Part shown: positions 38,266-43,490 of the stretch, piece after piece | Numbering within the stretch: position 1 is the stretch's first letter | Layout: the number at the start of each line of letters is the position of its first letter | Source of the DNA: a virus | IMG/VR virus record: IMGVR_UViG_3300044949_001377 | Coordinates: 1 to 43,490 of that record | DNA: 43,490 bases | Strand: one strand, 5' to 3' | Translations under genes and position numbers: made by a program | The notes under the pieces: model-generated | Told to the model about the DNA's origin: nothing | Database searches by the model: none | Seen by the model: the letters and a program-made list of their open reading frames with translations, nothing else

Positions 38266-39552
38266 TCAGCGGGAAATTTCTTCCCAATCTAACGCAGCAT
38301 ATACATCATCACCTGCTGCTTTAGTTTCTACTAACAAAGAAAATTCTTCCGGCGTACTTGTAAAGCTATTACGTCGAAGCTGAAAGTTAAACAACGCTTC
38401 TTTGAGAATATTTAAAGACACAGAACTTTGCGTTGTAGATGCAACATAGCCTTTGGCAAGTGTTGTTCCACCACTGGTTGATGTCCCAGTTAAGTTGTAT
38501 TCAATTGCTGATTCACTACCAGCACTAACCCAGGTACCTCCTGATGTTGTTGCGTTTTGTTGTAATGACCACTCAAAAATGCCGTTATTTCCAACACCTA
38601 AAACACTAACGGCGGTGGGAATAACAATTGCATCTAAACGATTTGGGCTTGCCTTAAGACGTATAGATACAACAGGGTATTTTACTCCTGTTGCTGTCAA
38701 GTCATATGGTGTTGCAACAGGAGTGCCAACTGCGTTTTGTCTACCACGAAGCTCATAGCCTCCTTCAGACAGTACAGTTGAACACACTTGTTTTAACGTA
38801 CTGCTAGAAGCAGTGGTACCAAGGTTTTCAATCTCATATCTTAATGGCAGGCTTGCTGTTGTGATATATGTAGACGCAATTTCATTTGCATGGTGGAATG
38901 AATGACAATGAATAAATTTTCCATTAATGATAAAACCTAAACGGACTGTGCCAAGGCCTAACCATTCCACATCCATCCAAAGGATTTGTGCCTTGGTCAG
39001 ATCTAACGTTAAACCAGATGGTCCATCGCCATTTAATTTATCTACACTCCAGTCATTCTGCACGATAACAGTTTCTGTTACAGAGCCAGATACTGAACTG
39101 CGTTCTACAAAACTAGGGGTTATTCCACTGATTTGGAAGTAAAGACCATTGTCAGCACCAAAATAACCAACACGTTGCCTTAGATTTGTTTTGCCGGGTG
39201 CCATGACAAAGGTAGACATAACCAACAAGGACTTCCCTGGTTGATAGGAAAACACTTGTTTGGTTTCTCGTTTGACGTAAGCACCTGATGTGGTTGGTAC
39301 ATTGAGTGTTACCAAGCCTTGATTGGCATCAAACGTTGCGGTCGAGCTTACGCCTGTTGCTGTAGCCCACAGCCCATTGTCTTGGTAACGATGGCTGGAA
39401 TCAAATAGTGTGAGCGGTTGAGAAATACGCTGACGACCAAACGCATCGCTTGATGTGCCAGCAGTTTGTGTTTCTAATGGTTGCCCACTACAGGTCTGCA
39501 CTTTTACAACGTCATAAATAATACTTTGCCCTGACTCTCTATAAATAGGCAT
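38266..39552 (-). CDS. Virion structural protein, probable tail fibre or receptor-binding
   Basis: A 428-residue protein with N-terminal MPIYRESGQSIIYDVVKVQT and SSDAFGRQRISQPLTLFDSS, followed by HRYQDNGLWATA, a segment I recognise from structural proteins of cyanophages and other phages. The middle is beta-rich with FQISGITPSFVERSS, DVEWLGLGTVRLGF and KFIHCHSFHHANE. No enzymatic motif is seen. It is probably a tail or adsorption component, at the distal side of the minus-strand block from the Dps-like gene. Confidence 0.65.
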   Translation of the reverse strand: MPIYRESGQSIIYDVVKVQTCSGQPLETQTAGTSSDAFGRQRISQPLTLFDSSHRYQDNGLWATATGVSSTATFDANQGLVTLNVPTTSGAYVKRETKQVFSYQPGKSLLVMSTFVMAPGKTNLRQRVGYFGADNGLYFQISGITPSFVERSSVSGSVTETVIVQNDWSVDKLNGDGPSGLTLDLTKAQILWMDVEWLGLGTVRLGFIINGKFIHCHSFHHANEIASTYITTASLPLRYEIENLGTTASSSTLKQVCSTVLSEGGYELRGRQNAVGTPVATPYDLTATGVKYPVVSIRLKASPNRLDAIVIPTAVSVLGVGNNGIFEWSLQQNATTSGGTWVSAGSESAIEYNLTGTSTSGGTTLAKGYVASTTQSSVSLNILKEALFNFQLRRNSFTSTPEEFSLLVETKAAGDDVYAALDWEEISR

Positions 39553-39556
39553 TGTT

Positions 39557-39796
39557 TTAATTGCTATTTCCTTTCTTTATTATCTCACGCCTCCAATCTG
39601 AACGTAAGTGACCATAGTCACGTGGCTCGCTAACAGTCACATCTGTTGCACCACAGAGACCACACGTGCCCTGGTGGTAAGTGGCGTAGTGATGCGGCGG
39701 TCCTACATAGGTGCCGCGTTTGTACCACGTGCCGTAGTTCTCACCACAGCAGTGACAAACCCATGCAGGGTAGTCGGGGTCATTGGCACGTGTCAT
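39557..39796 (-). CDS. Small zinc-ribbon protein
   Basis: A 79-residue protein with two CxxC-type pairs (WVCHCCGENYG and GTCGLCGATDV) plus several His (GPPHHYATYH). This is a zinc ribbon of the RNA-polymerase- or transcription-factor-like kind, or a phage structural Zn protein. It ends in a basic segment (RSDWRREIIKKGNSN). It shares one base with the stop of the gene upstream. Role unknown. Confidence 0.65.
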   Translation of the reverse strand: MTRANDPDYPAWVCHCCGENYGTWYKRGTYVGPPHHYATYHQGTCGLCGATDVTVSEPRDYGHLRSDWRREIIKKGNSN

Positions 39797-40143
39797 CAGT
39801 CTTGACCAAGGTGGTGGTAACGCAGCATATCAACCAGCTCCTTGGTACGTTGATATTCTTTTTCTGCGCAGTCCATGGCTTCTACTGCTGCTTGGTAGAA
39901 GGCTTTATAGAAGTCTTTACCATTCAGTTCGCATTGGTATTCAGCAAGTGTGTCAGCAAAATGCTCACGTGCTTTATTAATCCACATTGTTTTGGTGTCG
40001 TCTGTTGCGTTGGTTGTGTCGTGCATGTTTTCACGTGAGTTTTTGGTGATCAGTGGTTGATCCAACTGAGCAACGATGCGGTGTTTACGATACCACTCTT
40101 GCCAATCTTTGATGCTGTTTATGGGTTCTTGTGTGGTGTCCAT
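39796..40143 (-). CDS. Hypothetical helical protein
   Basis: A 115-residue protein from the ATG at 40143 (MDTTQEPINSIKDWQEWYRK); a longer reading from 40185 overlaps a terminator-like hairpin. The body is charged and helical (FYKAFYQAAVEAMDCAEKEY, then RTKELVDMLRYHH). No motif recognised. It opens a run of small minus-strand genes and sits behind a hairpin 10 bases before its start. Confidence 0.55.
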   Translation of the reverse strand: MDTTQEPINSIKDWQEWYRKHRIVAQLDQPLITKNSRENMHDTTNATDDTKTMWINKAREHFADTLAEYQCELNGKDFYKAFYQAAVEAMDCAEKEYQRTKELVDMLRYHHLGQD

Positions 40144-40153
40144 AAAACAAAAG

Positions 40154-40179
40154 AGACGTACCACTAGTGTGGCACGTCT
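40154..40179 (-). promoter_or_regulatory. Terminator-like hairpin upstream of a start codon
   Basis: On the minus strand AGACGT(G)CCAC pairs with GTGG(T)ACGTCT (11 bp with one G-T) around an ACTA loop, followed by CTTTTGTTTT and then the ATG at 40143. It may end transcription from the gene at 40208 or attenuate the next gene. Confidence 0.6.
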
Positions 40180-40207
40180 AATCACAAAAGTGTGTTCAGT
40201 GTAAGTT

Positions 40208-40498
40208 TTAAGAAACAGGTGTCAAAGTACCCTCTGCTACCATCTCGTCATACAGACGGACTGCTTCAAGCATCTCGTAGTAACGATCACGCATGATGGG
40301 ACCGGCCTCTGTAAGACAGAAGTTTTGCCACAGACCGGTATAAAGACCGTTGGTACGCCCAGAGCACTGATACATGTGTTCCATGAAGTCAGCTTTCTTT
40401 TGCTCAGCAGCTACGTTCCAGTTGCGTAGTTGTTCTTGAAGCCACGGCGGATCAAAAGCTCCAGCAGTTCTGAGCTTCTTGGCAAGATCGTCAGTCAT
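40208..40498 (-). CDS. Hypothetical phage protein
   Basis: A 96-residue protein from the ATG at 40498 (MTDDLAKKLRTAGAFDPPWL); a TTG at 40507 is in frame but less likely. Helical, with QLRNWNVAAEQKKADFMEHM and RDRYYEMLEAVRLYDEMVAE. It overlaps the upstream small gene by eight bases. Family unknown. Confidence 0.55.
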   Translation of the reverse strand: MTDDLAKKLRTAGAFDPPWLQEQLRNWNVAAEQKKADFMEHMYQCSGRTNGLYTGLWQNFCLTEAGPIMRDRYYEMLEAVRLYDEMVAEGTLTPVS

Positions 40499-40685
40499 TG
40501 GATTCAATGGAGGTCAGTGTGGAAGAAACGCCATCAACATGCTCTAGTTCAAAGAGCAGGTCATGTAGCTCATCTTGTAATGCATCTGCAATTTCATCAG
40601 CGGTTTTGCCGCCAAATGAATTGTATTCAACCTCAACGTCAACTGCAAACGATAAGGTCAACTTAGGCACGGGAACGGTTTTCAT
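40491..40685 (-). CDS. Hypothetical small acidic protein
   Basis: A 64-residue protein (MKTVPVPKLTLSFAVDVEVE, then DEIADALQDELHDLLFELEH) with a beta N terminus and an acidic helix. Its stop overlaps the next start. No known function. Confidence 0.55.
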   Translation of the reverse strand: MKTVPVPKLTLSFAVDVEVEYNSFGGKTADEIADALQDELHDLLFELEHVDGVSSTLTSIESND

Positions 40686-40721
40686 TCCTTGAAGTAGTGA
40701 CTTGCTTACCTTAGCAGGAAT

Positions 40722-40985
40722 TTAACTGCCAAGAAGCCTTTCAAGGGAATGCGCCTGATGCTCTTGGTAGTAACCAAGACGTTGTTGAATCAAATTGTAA
40801 TAATTGATGGCGGCATCGACCATCTCTTCTGCATCCATTGATGCAGCAAGATTTTCATTGGAAAGCATGGCTGCTGTTAAGATGACAACACCATGCTCCA
40901 TCTTGGAACCAATCGTTGCAGAAAGAGGAGTCCCATCTTGGGTAAACCCAGCAATCAATTTGTTAAGAACTGAATCTCCCCCCAT
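40722..40985 (-). CDS. Hypothetical small protein
   Basis: An 87-residue protein (MGGDSVLNKLIAGFTQDGTP, then AEEMVDAAINYYNLIQQRLG) with a hydrophobic middle (VVILTAAMLSNENLAASM) and a helical end. It stands alone between short gaps on the minus strand. Function unknown. Confidence 0.5.
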   Translation of the reverse strand: MGGDSVLNKLIAGFTQDGTPLSATIGSKMEHGVVILTAAMLSNENLAASMDAEEMVDAAINYYNLIQQRLGYYQEHQAHSLERLLGS

Positions 40986-41019
40986 GGGACTCCTACTGCT
41001 TTACCTATTGTACAAGCAT

Positions 41020-41244
41020 TTACTTAGTTGACTTTTCCCGCTGGAGGTAATACCAATAGGCATTGGATGCATTCTGGTGAAAGCGTTTACCCACCAACAG
41101 CTTTAGCTTTTTCTCTTCAAGATCACCATGCTCATCCAGGTGGTAAGGAATAACCTCACCGTTTTCTTTAAGCATGTCCAGCTGTAGACCATTCATCTCC
41201 AGTTGAAGATCAAAGTCTTTGATGGCATGGTCATGACAGCTCAT
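41020..41244 (-). CDS. Hypothetical small protein downstream of the Gp157-like gene
   Basis: A 74-residue protein from the ATG at 41244 (MSCHDHAIKDFDLQLEMNGL), 22 bases after the Gp157-like stop. A longer ORF to 41625 is an overlap in another frame of that gene and is rejected. The C-terminal part reads KLKLLVGKRFHQNASNAYWY with a basic end. Function unknown. Confidence 0.55.
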   Translation of the reverse strand: MSCHDHAIKDFDLQLEMNGLQLDMLKENGEVIPYHLDEHGDLEEKKLKLLVGKRFHQNASNAYWYYLQREKSTK

Positions 41245-41266
41245 CTTGATACGAGCGTCATCGCTA

Positions 41267-41980
41267 TCAATCGGCGCTGGAATCTTCTGGTAGAAGCTCT
41301 CCTGGATACTCGGATGAAACCATTTCCAGCTTTGGTTCTCCAAAGATGCGTTTGGAACGGACGGCATATTCTTGGATGACTTTGACACCGTGTGGGAGTT
41401 GTCGACCTTCTTGATAGGCGCTGCGTATGGCATCGAGATTAGGGAGGACTTTAGTGGTTGTTTTGGGTTCAGTTCTTTCGTCAAGAACTTCTCCTGACAT
41501 TGATCGTAATACAACTCGCTTGGTTGTGGTGATTGTTTCCTCAACGCAATAAAGTTCTCTTTCTGTAGTGTGCCAAAACTCCGGGTCCGTGGAGACCTCG
41601 ACTGTAAGTTCCTTCTTCTTAACAAGGGTGAACTGGTAATTGCGACCTGTGATTTTGTTCGAGTCTAGTGGCAGGACCCGACGCAAATAATTTAGCAGGC
41701 CCTTGAGTGACCGCAGTTGGGATTCGTGGTGACGCTTGGCTTGCGTAATGAGTTCACCTTCTTTCTTGATGCGCTCCAGTGCATCCTCATGGGACGCCAT
41801 TGCGTAATAGATACGATCAATCTTTTCTGAGCGTAGGTGAGCACAATTCTCAAGCTCAGCTTTGGCCAGCTCCTGGGACTCAGGAGTAAGTAAAGGCAGT
41901 GATTTTTCAAGAGCATTGTAGTGCTCGTAGAGTTTGATAACGGTCAAGTCCTTGAGTTTAGCTTGTGTGATCTGGGTCAT
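41267..41980 (-). CDS. Gp157-like phage protein (coiled coil plus beta end)
   Basis: A 237-residue protein with a long helical N-terminal half (KSLPLLTPESQELAKAELEN, ERIKKEGELITQAKRH) leading into SLKGLLNYLRRVLPLD, then a beta segment TGRNYQFTLVKKKELTVEV. This 'helical stalk, then K...R.N.F.f.' layout matches the Siphovirus Gp157 family, which is linked to recombination or phage resistance genes in other phages. The C-terminal region is charged. The function in this phage is inferred from family only. Confidence 0.6.
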   Translation of the reverse strand: MTQITQAKLKDLTVIKLYEHYNALEKSLPLLTPESQELAKAELENCAHLRSEKIDRIYYAMASHEDALERIKKEGELITQAKRHHESQLRSLKGLLNYLRRVLPLDSNKITGRNYQFTLVKKKELTVEVSTDPEFWHTTERELYCVEETITTTKRVVLRSMSGEVLDERTEPKTTTKVLPNLDAIRSAYQEGRQLPHGVKVIQEYAVRSKRIFGEPKLEMVSSEYPGELLPEDSSAD

Positions 41981-41983
41981 GGT

Positions 41984-42097
41984 TCAGTTGAATTGAGTTT
42001 GAAATTTGTTGAAGAGATAGGTCAGCGCTATGCCAGCCGCTGCCCAAAGTAAGTCTTTCATCACCGGAAGTACGGCGGCAAACAAGGATTCAAACAT
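41984..42097 (-). CDS. 37-residue single-pass membrane peptide
   Basis: A short ORF (MFESLFAAVLPVMKDLLWAA, then AGIALTYLFNKFQTQFN) with one hydrophobic helix at about residues 5-28 and a polar tail. It is three bases upstream of the Gp157-like start, so it is co-transcribed. It may be a membrane anchor or toxin-like peptide; no evidence separates these. Confidence 0.55.
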   Translation of the reverse strand: MFESLFAAVLPVMKDLLWAAAGIALTYLFNKFQTQFN

Positions 42098-42162
42098 GGT
42101 GTGGTATTGAGATGGGTGGTCAGTTTTACGTCATGACCAGGACGGCCCGTACCAAGGCGTTG

Positions 42163-42552
42163 TCAGTCTACCAGATTTTCGGCAATGCCTTCAAGGCCCT
42201 TGGTCGTGACCTTGACCAGCTCTGTGACGTAATCAGTAAGAGCTTCAACCTTGGCACTGACAGCCTTGATTTCCTCCAGCAGCTCTTCCCTGGAGGGGTA
42301 GATGCCTAAGAGATCAGTGTCTTTGATAGCTTCAGGGTTATTAGTTTTTTGATACCGCCGGCAATCATCATTGGTTTGATAAGTAGCTTCTTGGTACATG
42401 TCAAGAACTGTTTTAAAGTCAACTTTTCTTCCAGCGCCTTCAGCGCTGATAACGTTACATGTTTTCAAATAAAGCTGAGCAGCAAACCTGATGTTGTCTT
42501 CAAAGAACTCCTCGTATTGTTCAGAAGGAAGTCCGTAGGTGTCAATCGACAT
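42163..42552 (-). CDS. Hypothetical protein with C-terminal coiled coil
   Basis: A 129-residue protein from the ATG at 42552 (MSIDTYGLPSEQYEEFF). Residues about 85-125 form a heptad-like helix (SREELLEEIKAVSAKVEAL, then TDYVTELVKV). The upstream gene ends inside its start region, so they overlap by 11 bases. Function unknown; a stalk or oligomeric protein is likely. Confidence 0.55.
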   Translation of the reverse strand: MSIDTYGLPSEQYEEFFEDNIRFAAQLYLKTCNVISAEGAGRKVDFKTVLDMYQEATYQTNDDCRRYQKTNNPEAIKDTDLLGIYPSREELLEEIKAVSAKVEALTDYVTELVKVTTKGLEGIAENLVD

Positions 42553-42757
42553 AGCACTCAACAGCAGAATACAACGAATCAATGATAAAGGTTTTTTGGT
42601 TCTCCGGACCTAAGTCAGTCCACCATTGGAGATCAGGATCTGTCTCATCCCAGTCAATGTGAATGGTCATGGAACCATCCTCTTCATCAATGCAATTAAT
42701 CTGTAGCTTGTTTATCGAGTCCGGATTCAACGTGGCCCAGGAGGATGTGTTCTGCAT
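42542..42757 (-). CDS. Small acidic phage protein, start uncertain
   Basis: A 71-residue reading from the ATG at 42757 (MQNTSSWATLNPDSINKLQI); the conserved-looking core is CIDEEDGSMTIHIDWDETDP and DLQWWTDLGPENQKTF. The start could be later, since the first 20 residues overlap the upstream gene in another frame. It is acidic and beta-rich with two close Trp. The family is unknown to me. Confidence 0.45.
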   Translation of the reverse strand: MQNTSSWATLNPDSINKLQINCIDEEDGSMTIHIDWDETDPDLQWWTDLGPENQKTFIIDSLYSAVECYVD

Positions 42758-43010
42758 AGGTTTCACAATCGGTTTTGATCTCTGCACCAAGCTTAACAAG
42801 ACCCCAATAGGTGTCTTCGTCAAGCTCTAAGTTCAAAGCGTACTTGCCGTTGGATAGCATCATTGTTTTTGCGGGTGGTTTAGCAATCAATGACAAAGCG
42901 TACTCACGTAGCTCATCATCGATTGCTGTGTCAGTGGGTTTGATGGTAAGGATTGTACTGGGACATTCGCTTCCCAGATATGCAATGCCATCACCCATTT
43001 GAAAAGTCAT
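42696..43010 (-). CDS. Hypothetical phage protein
   Basis: A 104-residue protein (MTFQMGDGIAYLGSECPSTI) with a beta N terminus and a helical, acidic C-terminal half (ELDEDTYWGLVKLGAEI). It overlaps the gene upstream by four bases (ATGA) and the small acidic gene downstream by 62. No motif identified. Confidence 0.55.
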   Translation of the reverse strand: MTFQMGDGIAYLGSECPSTILTIKPTDTAIDDELREYALSLIAKPPAKTMMLSNGKYALNLELDEDTYWGLVKLGAEIKTDCETYAEHILLGHVESGLDKQATD

Positions 43011-43456
43011 TGCTTCTTGATGGCAGACTTAAGTTGTAGCAGTGCAGTACCAGGGAATGGTACATAGGACGCATCCATCATATTAAAGAACAAGTCCCAT
43101 GCATCATGCTGCGTAAATACCTCCTGTGGTTTGTAAGTCCGCCAATGCGTTAGCGGAGCTTGTGCACCTGAGTTTGTATACAACAATACAAAGCGTCCAT
43201 CACTGATGTGGTCAGCGGGTGGTGCATACCACCAGGCAACACACTTCTCAGGTGTACCACTGGGACTAGCGTTCCGTGCTTCAGTGCGCTTGCACAGCAG
43301 CTCACGGTACTTGTTGAACCAACTCAGGTGGATGCACCAGGGTTTGAATCCTTGGATCTCGGCCGCAAAGTCAGATAGATTGCTGAGCTGACGCTGATAC
43401 GACCCACACGAACACCAAGGTTCACCCACGACAGGTGTGGACTGGTCAGCTTCCAT
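43007..43456 (-). CDS. Hypothetical cysteine-containing phage protein, start possibly outside window
   Basis: A 149-residue protein from the ATG at 43456 (MEADQSTPVVGEPWCSCGSY). The frame stays open upstream to the window edge (LPNRPIDLDSD), so the true start may lie beyond. It has a CSCG pair, two more Cys at KPWCIHLSWF and ELLCKR, and aromatic-rich strands (CVAWWYAPPADH). It overlaps the next gene by four bases. Function unknown. Confidence 0.55.
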   Translation of the reverse strand: MEADQSTPVVGEPWCSCGSYQRQLSNLSDFAAEIQGFKPWCIHLSWFNKYRELLCKRTEARNASPSGTPEKCVAWWYAPPADHISDGRFVLLYTNSGAQAPLTHWRTYKPQEVFTQHDAWDLFFNMMDASYVPFPGTALLQLKSAIKKQ

Positions 43457-43490
43457 GTCGCTGTCAAGGTCAATGGGCCGATTCGGAAGC

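Noticed and set aside
41245-41625. N-terminal extension of the 74-residue gene
   Set aside because: It lies wholly inside the Gp157-like gene in another frame; the internal ATG at 41244 follows that gene's stop.
1-43490. CRISPR arrays, insertion sequences and phage attachment sites
   Set aside because: I saw no regularly spaced short repeats and no transposase gene, and could not identify an att core; the palindrome at 26231 is a single copy.

Overview
The window is one segment of a tailed phage (Caudoviricetes) genome whose host is almost certainly a Synechococcus/Prochlorococcus-type cyanobacterium. The evidence is a high-light-inducible protein (hli) with the chlorophyll-binding motif, an NblA/Ycf18-like phycobilisome-degradation adaptor, speD, dCTP deaminase, many small phage-type proteins, S74-chaperoned tail fibres and several peptidoglycan enzymes. 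No ribosomal RNA or ordinary chromosomal housekeeping gene is present. Replication rests on a primase-polymerase/SF3 helicase fusion rather than separate T4-type primase and helicase, so this does not look like a standard T4-like cyanomyovirus.

Layout. 1-11.3 kb (mainly + strand): the 3' part of the major capsid gene, virion proteins, a helix-hairpin-helix protein, an M23 peptidase whose metal ligands are in permuted order, a GH104 lysozyme, a degenerate tyrosine recombinase beside an excisionase-like protein, and a large internal virion protein. 11.3-16.3 kb: GH24 lysozyme, NblA-like protein, and a minus-strand block with dcd, a Dam-like protein and small genes. 16.3-23.6 kb: two long tail-fibre genes separated by an HNH gene, small structural genes and a glucosaminidase/M15 endolysin with a holin-like neighbour. 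23.6-27.8 kb (minus): small genes, a fibre-like protein, two HNH-type genes, a 112-nt palindromic structure and a GT-B glycosyltransferase. 27.8-33.0 kb: internal virion protein, speD, primase-helicase and a PD-(D/E)XK nuclease. 33.1-36.0 kb (+): a small membrane peptide, hli, a methyltransferase and a run of very basic small proteins. 36.0-36.8 kb: about 800 nt without protein genes, dense in pairings (three in pseudoknot order), with tRNA-Pro(UGG) and two tRNA-like elements that lack a normal anticodon arm. 36.8-43.5 kb: two HNH genes, a Dps-like ferritin with a complete ferroxidase ligand set, a tail protein, and a tightly packed minus-strand run of small genes including a Gp157-like protein.

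How the parts fit. The capsid, internal, fibre and wall-enzyme genes are the late virion and lysis module. The primase-helicase, the RecB-like nuclease, dCTP deaminase and the Gp157-like protein form the DNA-metabolism module. hli, the NblA-like protein, speD and Dps are probably host-takeover genes acting on light harvesting, polyamines and iron or oxidative stress. Seven HNH-type endonucleases are scattered between genes, and one of them has visibly replaced the 3' end of the gene it follows. Short hairpins sit at or within a few bases of several start codons, which suggests RNA-level control or processing. All functional names come from reading motifs by eye; no database search was run.
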